NCBI GenBank assembly: GCA_934725785.1
Contig: CAKVCS010000049.1
Coordinates: 1 to 7,493 of the forward strand
Direction of reading: 5' to 3'
DNA: 7,493 nucleotides
Source of the DNA: an uncultured Bacteroidales bacterium
GTDB taxonomy: Bacteria; Bacteroidota; Bacteroidia; Bacteroidales; Marinilabiliaceae
Shown here: positions 1 through 6,429 of the stretch, one piece after another
Position numbering within the stretch: position 1 is the stretch's first letter
How the letters are laid out: each line of letters starts with the position of its first letter
Notes under the pieces: generated by a model
The model's input: only the letters and a program-made list of their open reading frames with translations
What the model was told of the DNA's origin: nothing
The model's database searches: none
Program-made: the position numbers and the translations under genes

Positions 1-1476
1 GGCGAGAACTCCATGCTCTCGTTCGCCTTCCGAGCCAACTACTCCTACAAGGGTCGCTACATGCTCACCGGCACCGTCCGCTGGGACGGCTCGTCCAAGT
101 TCGCCGAGGACAACCAGTGGGGCGCCTTCCCCTCTGTGGCAGCCGCTTGGCGCATCACCGAGGAGATCTTCATGGAGAGCACGCGCGACGTCCTCTCCAA
201 CCTCAAGCTCCGCCTCTCCTATGGCGTGACGGGCAACAACGCCGGCGCCGGCAACTACGCGACCCAGCAGACCATCGAGGGCCCGTACTACCAGGCCTTC
301 GGCGCAGCCACCAGCACCGGCTTCGCCCCATCGGCCATCGTCAACAAGGATCTCTCGTGGGAGAAGTCCGACGAGATTAACGTCGGCCTCGACTTCGGCT
401 TCCTCTCCAACCGCGTCAGCGGCACCGTGGACATCTACCAGAAGCAGAGCCGCGACCTCCTCTACTCCGTACAGCTCCCGCTCGAGTCTGGCGGAGTCAA
501 GATGACAACCAACATCGGCAAGGTCCGCAACCGCGGCATCGAGGTCGGCCTCTCCGGAACCATCATAGACACCGACGTCTTCACGTGGGAGATGAGCGCC
601 AACTTCGCCAAGAACGTCAACGAGGTCAAGGAGATTGACGGAACCGGCAACGACCAGCCGAACAACAACCTCTTCATCGGCAAGACCATCAACAACATCT
701 ACGGCTACGTGTGGGACGGCATCGTATCCGACAAGGATATGGTGGTCCCCGACACCGAGGTGGCCCGATCCAAGGGCCTCACGCCAGGCTCCGTCATGAA
801 GAGCTACGACTACTACTACCAGTGCTACGGATGGACCGAGGGCATGCCCATCATCCGCGACATGAACGGCGACGGCAACTTCGACGAGAACGACAAGAAG
901 GTCTACAGCTCCGACCCGAAGTGGACTGGCTCGCTCTCCACCACCTTCACGGCGTTCGGCTTCGACCTCTCGGCAAGCCTCTACACCAAGCAGGGCTACA
1001 CCGTCTACTCCAACACCTACGAGCGATATATGGACTACTCCGACCGTGGCCGCAACCGTCTCGACATGGACTACTACATCCCCGCTGGCACTCTCATCGA
1101 CTGCGACGGAGTCAACCCCGACGGCACCTACATCAACCCCGTCTACCAGCAGTCCACCCACTACGGCAAGTACCCCTTCCCGACCCCGTCCGCCACGGGC
1201 AACGGCTCCGGCAACTACTTCACCAAGGGTGTGGGCAACTATGTCGACGCGTCGTTCGTCAAGATCAAGAACATCACGCTCGGCTACTCCATCCCTCAGA
1301 ACATCCTCGACGTCATCCACCTGCAGAAGGCGCGCGTCTACTGCACGGTCACCAATCCGTTCTGCTGGAGCAAGGACGACTTCAAGGGCTGGGACCCCGA
1401 GTGGGCCGGAGCCGACCTCAAGAACGACGGCCCCGCAACGGTCACTTGCGAGTTCGGCCTGAACCTCAAGTTTTAG
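1..1476 (+). CDS. SusC/RagA-family TonB-dependent outer-membrane transporter, C-terminal part (5' end outside window)
   Basis: This is the C-terminal 491 residues of a SusC-type TonB-dependent transporter, the outer-membrane barrel that imports glycans or other large nutrients with a SusD partner. The frame is open from base 1, so the ATG at 13 is internal. Family proteins are about 1000 residues, so the signal peptide, plug and first barrel strands lie upstream. Visible family features are the barrel segment 'RYMLTGTVRWDGSSKF' with 'WGAFPSVAAAWRI' (about residues 19-52), a 'DMNGDGNFDEND' loop (287-298) like the Asp-rich loops common in SusC proteins, and a C-terminus ending in 'LNLKF', with the terminal aromatic residue expected of an outer-membrane barrel recognised by BamA. 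The SusD gene starts 34 bases after the stop codon. Codon use is strongly biased to C in third positions. The family is certain; the substrate is unknown. Confidence 0.96.
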   Translation, partial: GENSMLSFAFRANYSYKGRYMLTGTVRWDGSSKFAEDNQWGAFPSVAAAWRITEEIFMESTRDVLSNLKLRLSYGVTGNNAGAGNYATQQTIEGPYYQAFGAATSTGFAPSAIVNKDLSWEKSDEINVGLDFGFLSNRVSGTVDIYQKQSRDLLYSVQLPLESGGVKMTTNIGKVRNRGIEVGLSGTIIDTDVFTWEMSANFAKNVNEVKEIDGTGNDQPNNNLFIGKTINNIYGYVWDGIVSDKDMVVPDTEVARSKGLTPGSVMKSYDYYYQCYGWTEGMPIIRDMNGDGNFDENDKKVYSSDPKWTGSLSTTFTAFGFDLSASLYTKQGYTVYSNTYERYMDYSDRGRNRLDMDYYIPAGTLIDCDGVNPDGTYINPVYQQSTHYGKYPFPTPSATGNGSGNYFTKGVGNYVDASFVKIKNITLGYSIPQNILDVIHLQKARVYCTVTNPFCWSKDDFKGWDPEWAGADLKNDGPATVTCEFGLNLKF

Positions 1477-1510
1477 TCACTGATTGGATACACTGTCAAG
1501 ACTCTTAGAA

Positions 1511-3367
1511 ATGAAACGACACATCAGCATATTCGCTCTCGCGGCAATGACCCTCCTCGGGGCGGCGCCGCTCACCGGCTGCGAGGATTTCCTCGTCGCC
1601 GACAACAAGAGCGAGGGCGGGCAGACGGCGGACGACTATTACGCCACCCCCGAGGGCCTGCAGGCCTTCCGCACCTACGCCTTCTCGCTCCTCAAGCCCC
1701 TCGTCGATGAGACTTACCTCTCCATGACCGACGATGGCACCGACCTCTACTGGAACGCCCGCGGCAAGTCGCCCAACGACCCCGCCTTCGGCCTCTACAC
1801 GGTCGTGGCGGAGAATGAGACCGTCAAGGACTTCTACTCGGCATGCTACAAGCTCATCAACGCCGCCAACGGCGTCATATATTATGGTGGAGACACCTAC
1901 GCCTCCGAGATGAAGTTCGTCCGCAGCTACGCGTACTACATCCTCACCCAGCAGTTCGGCGGCGTCCCCTACGTCACCTCCTACATCAACAGCGCCGAGC
2001 GCAACTACCCGCGCACGCCGCTCAAGGAGGTCTATGACGGCATCCTTGCCGACCTCGACGCCGTCATAGCCGACGAGAGCGTGCCCGCCATGTCCGCCCA
2101 CGACGGCTCCGTCTCCAAGCAGGCAGCCAACGCCTTGGCCGCCAAGGTCGCCCTCGCCGCGGGATGGGATCTCGGCACCACGCTCACCGACGACCGCCAG
2201 GGCTCCTACACTGTCAACGACAAGGCCTACTTCAACCGCGCGGCCTCATATGCCGACGCGGCGATAGCGGGCGTGAGCCTCATGCCCGACTTCGCCGAGA
2301 AGTGGAAGTTTGAGAATGAGGACAACCAGGAGGAGATTTTCTCCGTAGACTATGACAGGGCAAGCTGGCCGGGCGCGGCCTCCGAGTGCGGGCACAGCCT
2401 CCAGAACCAGTTCGCCAACTACTACGGCGAGATGACAACAGAGGGCGTCAAGCAGGGATCCTCGCTCAACGGCGTCTCGCTCAAGAGCCTCTACCTCTTC
2501 GACAAGGGCGACGCACGCTATGCCGCCACTTTCGCCATGACGCACTACAACCTTGCCGACAGCTGGGACAACTCGGGCTACTACGCGATGTACAAGGTCT
2601 CCAACACCAGCAACCTCCCCATCGCCTACTACTATGCGCCCTCCTACACCTCGCGCAGCGAGTTCACCGACTTCCTCGACGCCCACAAGGCGCAGTTCGT
2701 CAAGGGCTCGTGCGCCGTCACGCCCAAGGCTTTCCTGCTTGGCAAGACGACGGTGATGGCAACTTTCGATGCCGATGGCTCCTACAATCTGAAAAACGTG
2801 GAGTTCCTCTCCGCCTCCGACCATACGCCGGGTGTCAACAGCTCCGCCCTCTCCAACGAGGTGGCCGGGATGGACTGCGTCCGCAAGTGGGATGACCCCA
2901 ACACCCTCCAGGCCGCCAAGAAGACCCAGAGCTGCCGCGACATCCTCCTGCTCGACGTGGCGGCAGCCAAGCTCGACAAGGCCGAGGCCCTCCTCCTCGC
3001 GGGCGACGAGGCAGGTTCGCTCGCTGCGGTCAACGAGATCCGCGACCGCGCCGGCGTCTCGACGCTCGGCAGCTTCGGCTCATACGCCTGCTCTTACACC
3101 AGCCAGATCTCCGGCTTCACGCCAAACGCCCTCGATGTCGTCCTCGACGAGCGCGCCCGCGAGATGTACGGCCAGCCCGGCCGATGGTACGACCTGCGCC
3201 GCACGCGTCAGATGTACCGTTACGTCTTCGCCTTTGGCGTCAACATGACCTATTCCACCCAGATCCCGACCCCGTCCGGCGTCTACAAGTGGTATCGCCC
3301 CATTCCTTTCGAGGAGATTTCGGGCAACACCGCCATGACGCAGGAAGACCAGAACCCTGGCTATTAA
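1511..3367 (+). CDS. SusD/RagB-family surface nutrient-binding lipoprotein
   Basis: This 618-residue protein is the SusD-type lid lipoprotein that binds substrate over the SusC barrel at the cell surface. The ATG at 1511 is chosen because it gives a compact lipoprotein signal: MKRH, a hydrophobic stretch, then the lipobox L-T-G-C with Cys24. An in-frame TTG at 1484 would only add nine polar residues. The mature N-terminus 'CEDFL' followed by 'ADDYYATPEGLQAF' (about 40-53) is the classic SusD opening. The C-terminal half carries 'LLLAGDEAGSLAAVNEIRDR', the family signature 'LDERAREMYGQPGRWYDLRR' (545-564), and the closing 'YRPIPFEEISGN...QNPGY'. Length is normal for the family. It is almost certainly co-transcribed with the SusC gene before it and the small lipoprotein gene 33 bases after it. 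The ligand cannot be read from sequence. Confidence 0.97.
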   Translation: MKRHISIFALAAMTLLGAAPLTGCEDFLVADNKSEGGQTADDYYATPEGLQAFRTYAFSLLKPLVDETYLSMTDDGTDLYWNARGKSPNDPAFGLYTVVAENETVKDFYSACYKLINAANGVIYYGGDTYASEMKFVRSYAYYILTQQFGGVPYVTSYINSAERNYPRTPLKEVYDGILADLDAVIADESVPAMSAHDGSVSKQAANALAAKVALAAGWDLGTTLTDDRQGSYTVNDKAYFNRAASYADAAIAGVSLMPDFAEKWKFENEDNQEEIFSVDYDRASWPGAASECGHSLQNQFANYYGEMTTEGVKQGSSLNGVSLKSLYLFDKGDARYAATFAMTHYNLADSWDNSGYYAMYKVSNTSNLPIAYYYAPSYTSRSEFTDFLDAHKAQFVKGSCAVTPKAFLLGKTTVMATFDADGSYNLKNVEFLSASDHTPGVNSSALSNEVAGMDCVRKWDDPNTLQAAKKTQSCRDILLLDVAAAKLDKAEALLLAGDEAGSLAAVNEIRDRAGVSTLGSFGSYACSYTSQISGFTPNALDVVLDERAREMYGQPGRWYDLRRTRQMYRYVFAFGVNMTYSTQIPTPSGVYKWYRPIPFEEISGNTAMTQEDQNPGY

Positions 3368-3400
3368 GTCTTAACTCTTCACCTCTAATTGGTTTTCAAC

Positions 3401-3898
3401 ATGAAACGCAAAATATTGGCCTCCGTCCTTTGCGCCCTCGCCATCGGCTTCTCCGCTTGCGATGACGACGACGATGACGCCATCATATCCACATCCCCCG
3501 AGAAGGCCATAGCCGGCAAGTCGTTCGAGGGCCTCTATCAGGTCATCGACGGTAAGACCGGCGACACGACCTACGTGAGCGGATCCGTCTCTTTCGCCTC
3601 TACCGACACGGCGTATGTCTGCAAGGTCACGGCGGAGCTCAAAGGTGAGACCTCCTCTATGCAGTTCACGTCTACCGTCTTGGCCAACGTAGTACAGACT
3701 TCTAACGGATTCTCGTTCTATCTCTACCCTGATGAGGTTGATTCCAGCAACCCGCCAATGGGAGATGCAGGTTTTTCCGGGCTTATTGAGAATGAGGGTG
3801 GATGCATTCTCTCTTTTGTACGCTCCATCCGTAATGGACGTAAGGTCTATGCTACGAACTTTACGTTCTCTGACACGGCTTTTAACCTAAAGCAATAG
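3401..3898 (+). CDS. Small surface-lipoprotein candidate of unknown function in the SusCD operon
   Basis: This encodes 165 residues. The ATG at 3401 gives a short signal (MKRKILASVLCALAIGFSAC) with lipobox F-S-A-C and lipid Cys20; an in-frame TTG at 3389 is a less likely start. Cys20 is followed by six aspartates (21-26). Such acidic stretches match the lipoprotein export signal reported in Bacteroidota (SDDDD-like in Bacteroides), which sends lipoproteins to the outer face of the outer membrane. The rest is rich in Ser, Thr and aromatic residues with alternating polar/hydrophobic stretches, which suggests a small beta-sandwich or beta-barrel. I do not recognise the domain. It occupies the SusE/SusF-like position, but it is much shorter than those proteins. 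From about 3650 on, the codons become more AT-rich than in the SusC and SusD genes. A role as an accessory surface binding protein is inferred only from position and the export signal. Confidence 0.88.
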   Translation: MKRKILASVLCALAIGFSACDDDDDDAIISTSPEKAIAGKSFEGLYQVIDGKTGDTTYVSGSVSFASTDTAYVCKVTAELKGETSSMQFTSTVLANVVQTSNGFSFYLYPDEVDSSNPPMGDAGFSGLIENEGGCILSFVRSIRNGRKVYATNFTFSDTAFNLKQ

Positions 3899-3906
3899 GT
3901 TTTGTT

Positions 3907-3940
3907 GGTGGCGCAAGTTCGGTATTAGTCTTGCGCCACC
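3907..3940 (+). terminator. Perfect hairpin after the SusCD-lipoprotein operon, probable terminator
   Basis: GGTGGCGCAAG (3907-3917) and CTTGCGCCACC (3930-3940) form a perfect 11-bp stem around a 12-base loop, starting 8 bases after the lipoprotein stop codon. The position fits an operon end. The sequence after the stem is CATTTAAAAT, not a T run, so termination may be partial, or the stem may protect the mRNA 3' end instead. Confidence 0.6.
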
Positions 3941-3979
3941 CATTTAAAATAACAGTCATAAATATCTAAACAATTTCAT

Positions 3980-5095
3980 ATGAGGAACATTTTACTTCTT
4001 TTGGCAGCCGCAGGCTGCAGCTCCGCGGCTTTCGCCCAGGAGGTCGAGAGTGTCGACACCGTTAACATAACCAAGGATTATGCGGCTGTTAAAGCTGGCA
4101 CTGTTCTCGCTAAGACAGACAATGTCACTATGGCAGTAGCGTATGACGATGAGTACAAGACTGTCGCTCTGACAGCAGAGGCAGATGCGGTCAACCAGAT
4201 TGTCATCGATGGCAAGACCTATGACCTTCCCAAGGGTGTACAGGGAAAAACAAACCCGTCTGGCACGTTGAGCGCACCTCAGACCTCTGGTGCCGTGTTC
4301 TCTTTCAGTGTCAATACCGATGGCTACCTTTACGTCTTCTCAAAATTGACGTACAATAAGAGCTATTATGTATGGGAGGGCACTGGATCTAACAGAAATA
4401 GCAAAGACCCTATGGTAGCTTACGCCATTGCGGCTTTCGATCCAAGTACAGGTGAAAAGTATGCAGCAACGTTGCCTTCTGATGAAGACGGACTTTTTGC
4501 TTCGGAAGGTAAGTTTCTCGCACCAGAAGATGAAGCAAAAGCCTACACCTCAACCAGTTGGTCAAGGGATTACGTCAAACTTGACGGCACGAACAAGACC
4601 ACATGGGAAGAGTACGAGAGTGATGCCACCGTTAAGGAAAAGGTAGATGCTTATCTTGAAGAGAAAGGCTTGACCCTCTGCGCTAAGGATGCCGATGGTG
4701 CCGACGCAAACCTTTGCACTAAGATCACCAATAATGGCACAGCCATAGCGACGGCTGCTGGCATCATCGCGGCAGCAAATGGTGGCCAGTGCAATTGGAC
4801 AACTGGTAACGCATCAGGTGTTGTGGCTTTCTCCGTAATTGCTGGCAATACCTACTACTTCAACGCAACCGGCTCCAAGGTCACCTGCGGCGGCTTCCTC
4901 TTCATCCCCGGCGCAACGGAGCTTGCCTCCATCAGCGGCGCCAAGGGTGCTGAGACTCCCGAGACCGCCATCAAGGAAATCTCCATTTCCGATCTCGATG
5001 CCGATGCTCCTGTCTACAACATCCAGGGCCAGCGCGTAGGCAAGAACTTCAAGGGCGTCTGCATCCAGGGCGGCAAGAAGTTCATCGTAAAGTAA
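3980..5095 (+). CDS. Secreted protein of unknown function with conserved C-terminal tail (paralog 1)
   Basis: This 371-residue protein starts with a likely Sec signal peptide: MRN, a Leu/Ala-rich core, and cleavage after A-F-A (residue 19) before Gln20. A weaker alternative is lipidation at Cys13 in A-A-G-C, which would leave a very short signal. Motifs shared with the next gene, in order, are 'VNQIVIDGKTYDL' (71-83), 'DGYLYVFSK' (114-122), 'GNASGVVAF' (276-284), 'GGFLFIPGAT' (304-313 region) and the tail 328-371 'ETAIKE...NIQGQRVGKNFKGV.IQGGKK'. The composition suggests beta-sandwich modules. Compared with its paralog it has about 55 extra residues between the second and third motifs, including cysteines 234, 246 and 271. 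The tail resembles short C-terminal modules of Bacteroidota secreted proteins and may be a type IX-like sorting or anchoring signal; this is inference. No consensus promoter is seen in the 81-base gap upstream, so it may rely on read-through. I cannot name the family. Confidence 0.9.
   Translation: MRNILLLLAAAGCSSAAFAQEVESVDTVNITKDYAAVKAGTVLAKTDNVTMAVAYDDEYKTVALTAEADAVNQIVIDGKTYDLPKGVQGKTNPSGTLSAPQTSGAVFSFSVNTDGYLYVFSKLTYNKSYYVWEGTGSNRNSKDPMVAYAIAAFDPSTGEKYAATLPSDEDGLFASEGKFLAPEDEAKAYTSTSWSRDYVKLDGTNKTTWEEYESDATVKEKVDAYLEEKGLTLCAKDADGADANLCTKITNNGTAIATAAGIIAAANGGQCNWTTGNASGVVAFSVIAGNTYYFNATGSKVTCGGFLFIPGATELASISGAKGAETPETAIKEISISDLDADAPVYNIQGQRVGKNFKGVCIQGGKKFIVK
4961..5095 (+). repeat. Conserved C-terminal tail module, copy 1
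   Basis: The last 135 bases of the first paralog align without gaps to 6138-6272, the end of the second. By hand count 116 of 135 bases (about 86%) and 38 of 44 residues match. The longest identical run is 29 bases, covering the codons for N-I-Q-G-Q-R-V-G-K. Much of the difference is synonymous, so the protein sequence appears to be under selection. Confidence 0.9.
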
Positions 5096-5137
5096 GCATC
5101 TGCGCGTCTTAGCGCGTCTGTAGCTTATATCAGAAGT

Positions 5138-5177
5138 CCCGCCCGCGGAGGTGTACCCTCCGCGGGCGGGGTTTTTT
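5138..5177 (+). terminator. Strong intrinsic terminator after paralog 1
   Basis: CCCGCCCGCGGAGG (5138-5151) pairs perfectly with CCTCCGCGGGCGGG (5157-5170) around a 5-base loop, and is followed by G and then TTTTTT (5172-5177). It lies 42 bases after the stop codon. A very GC-rich 14-bp stem with a T run is a textbook Rho-independent terminator. A small hairpin follows directly (CGCTG 5179-5183 with CAGCG 5188-5192). Confidence 0.95.
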
Positions 5178-5240
5178 ACGCTGTATGCAGCGCGGCGGCA
5201 TAATCCTCACAATAGAATGGTCAAAGTAACATAAGTATTT

Positions 5241-5270
5241 TTTGTTGTTTAACAACATTCGCTACTTTTG
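5241..5270 (+). promoter_or_regulatory. Bacteroides-type promoter for paralog 2
   Basis: TACTTTTG at 5263-5270 is an exact match to the Bacteroidota -7 consensus TAnnTTTG. A TTTG at 5241-5244 lies 18 bases upstream as the -33 element. The gene's ATG follows 30 bases after the -7 box, downstream of a strong terminator, which fits an independent transcription unit. The -7 box overlaps an in-frame TTG at 5268, which rules out that TTG as the translation start if this promoter is used. Confidence 0.75.
5243..5257. repeat. Near-perfect palindrome in the promoter spacer
   Basis: TGTTGTT (5243-5249), a single central T, then AACAACA (5251-5257) form a 7-bp inverted repeat lying between the -33 and -7 elements of the promoter for the second paralog. 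A one-base centre is too tight for an RNA hairpin of full length and is more like a dimeric protein-binding site. Low sequence complexity means chance is possible. Confidence 0.45.
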
Positions 5271-5300
5271 AGCTGTCAAACTATATACCAGAAAATAAGT

Positions 5301-6272
5301 ATGATGAAATCTTTACTCTTTTTCGCCGCCGCCTCTGTTAGCGCATTCGCCGTGGCGCAGACCCAGTCCGCTTTTGTTGATGCCGATGCTTATGGCGCAT
5401 CGGGAGTGAAAAAGGTTGCGGGAGACGTCTTCTGTGAGACTCAGGATGTCAAGATCACTTTTGCTTTTGAAGAAACCTATAAGTCCCAGTCTCTTACGGC
5501 AGACGGTGGAGTGGTGAACCAAGTGGAGATTGACGGCGTGGCCTATGATTTGGGCACGGGCATCCAAGGCGGCAACAATGTCAAAGAGGCTCAGTTCAAC
5601 CAGTTGCCCACCAAGGGGGCTGCCCTCAAGATTGACGCGGGTGCCGACGGCTACCTCTACGTCTTCTCAAAAGTTTCGAACAATAAGACGTTCTACGTTG
5701 CAGACGCCGCTACTGAGAGCATGGTGAAGTATGCCTATTCCGTATCCCTTTTCAACGTGGCTAATGGAGACAACTACGCCTTCACGCTCCCCAGCATAGA
5801 GGGCAACCCGGGGGTGTTCTATGAGGGAATACTAAACGAGGACGGGAAAGTAGGCACCGAGACTAATGCCGACGCTGACTACACCGAAGATGGAAGTGGC
5901 AAGAAGTTTGCAACTTCTCAGACGTGCTACGAGAAGGCGAATCCCAAGGATGCCAAGGCATGGAGCGGCAACGCCAGCGGCGTCATAGCCTTCCCCGTAA
6001 AGGCCGGCAAGAGCTACCTCCTCTACGGTGGCGGCACTAAGCTAATCCACAGCGGCTTCGTCTTCATCCCCGGCGCTACCGCCCTTGCTACTGTCACGGC
6101 AGTCAAGGTTGAGAATCCCGAGAATCCGGAGAATCCCGAGACCGCCATCAAGGAGGTCAAAATCTCCGACCTCGACGCCGACGCTCCTGTATTCAACATC
6201 CAGGGCCAGCGCGTAGGCAAGAGCTTCAAGGGCGTCTGCATACAGGGTGGCAAGAAATATGTCGTGAAGTAA
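5301..6272 (+). CDS. Secreted protein of unknown function with conserved C-terminal tail (paralog 2)
   Basis: This 323-residue protein is a paralog of the preceding gene. The start is ATG 5301 (or the adjacent ATG 5304); the upstream in-frame TTG at 5268 lies inside the promoter -7 box. The signal peptide is MMKSLLFF plus an Ala-rich core, with cleavage after A-V-A (residue 19) before Gln20. Shared motifs are 'VNQVEIDGVAYDL' (72-84), 'DGYLYVFSK' (116-124), 'GNASGVIAF' (223-231), 'SGFVFIPGAT' (251-260) and the tail 280-323. Between core and tail is a threefold Glu-Asn-Pro linker (271-279). The region between motifs two and three is about 55 residues shorter than in the paralog. The core is Gly/Ser/aromatic-rich with no catalytic motif I recognise, so an adhesive or binding role is more likely than an enzyme, though this is inference. 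Its own promoter and flanking terminators imply separate regulation from the SusCD operon. Confidence 0.92.
   Translation: MMKSLLFFAAASVSAFAVAQTQSAFVDADAYGASGVKKVAGDVFCETQDVKITFAFEETYKSQSLTADGGVVNQVEIDGVAYDLGTGIQGGNNVKEAQFNQLPTKGAALKIDAGADGYLYVFSKVSNNKTFYVADAATESMVKYAYSVSLFNVANGDNYAFTLPSIEGNPGVFYEGILNEDGKVGTETNADADYTEDGSGKKFATSQTCYEKANPKDAKAWSGNASGVIAFPVKAGKSYLLYGGGTKLIHSGFVFIPGATALATVTAVKVENPENPENPETAIKEVKISDLDADAPVFNIQGQRVGKSFKGVCIQGGKKYVVK
6111..6137 (+). repeat. Three tandem 9-bp units encoding an (Glu-Asn-Pro)3 linker
   Basis: GAGAATCCC, GAGAATCCG and GAGAATCCC occur in direct succession, followed by GAG at 6138, and encode E-N-P three times. The paralog has only 'ETP' at the matching place, so the repeat probably grew by in-frame slippage. 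It joins the core to the C-terminal tail. Confidence 0.9.
6138..6272 (+). repeat. Conserved C-terminal tail module, copy 2
   Basis: This is the second copy of the 135-base tail-coding module and aligns without gaps to 4961-5095. Six of 44 residues differ, all but Ser/Lys and Asn/Ser being conservative (Ile/Val, Tyr/Phe, Phe/Tyr, Ile/Val). A cysteine in 'KGVCIQGG' is kept in both copies. Confidence 0.9.
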
Positions 6273-6305
6273 GCGCGGCAAGCCTCATAATAAGAAATTG
6301 TGAGC

Positions 6306-6350
6306 GCGGCCCCGCCATGCGATATGCGTGGCGGGGTCGCCTCTTTTGTT
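6306..6350 (+). terminator. Intrinsic terminator after paralog 2
   Basis: GCGGCCCCGCCATGC (6306-6320) pairs with GCGTGGCGGGGTCGC (6326-6340) over 15 positions, including two G-U wobbles, around the loop GATAT. It is followed by CTCTTTTGTT. The U tract is interrupted, but the stem is very stable and lies 33 bases after the stop codon. Confidence 0.88.
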
Positions 6351-6379
6351 GCCGCGAGTGCGGATAATTTGTAATTTTG
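6345..6379 (+). promoter_or_regulatory. Bacteroides-type promoter for the aminotransferase gene
   Basis: TAATTTTG at 6372-6379 matches the -7 consensus TAnnTTTG exactly. TTTGTTG at 6345-6351 supplies a -33 element; the TTG at 6349-6351 lies 20 bases from the -7 box. The predicted leader before the ATG at 6430 is roughly 45 bases. The -33 element overlaps the T tract of the preceding terminator. Confidence 0.7.
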
Positions 6380-6429
6380 AGGATACGTTAACAACACATG
6401 TGGCGATATGAGTAGCCACTCACAAGCGA

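Noticed and set aside
859..894. EF-hand-like Asp/Asn/Gly loop in SusC
   Set aside because: Asp-rich loops of this kind are common in SusC proteins, so it is not unusual here.
711..1508. Open frame of 265 codons overlapping the SusC gene in another + frame
   Set aside because: The translation is Arg/His/Pro/Leu-rich without domains, typical of an out-of-frame reading of a GC-rich gene, while the SusC frame is clearly the real one.
1505..2101. Long open frame of 198 codons on the minus strand
   Set aside because: It lies wholly antisense to the SusD gene, has a low-complexity Val/Gly/Glu-rich translation and no recognisable domain. It is a by-product of C-ending codons in a GC-rich gene. The same applies to the minus-strand frame at 2246-2824.
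5101..5120. Direct repeat GCGCGTCT twice before the paralog 1 terminator
   Set aside because: It is a short pair of copies with no further units and no link to a known element.
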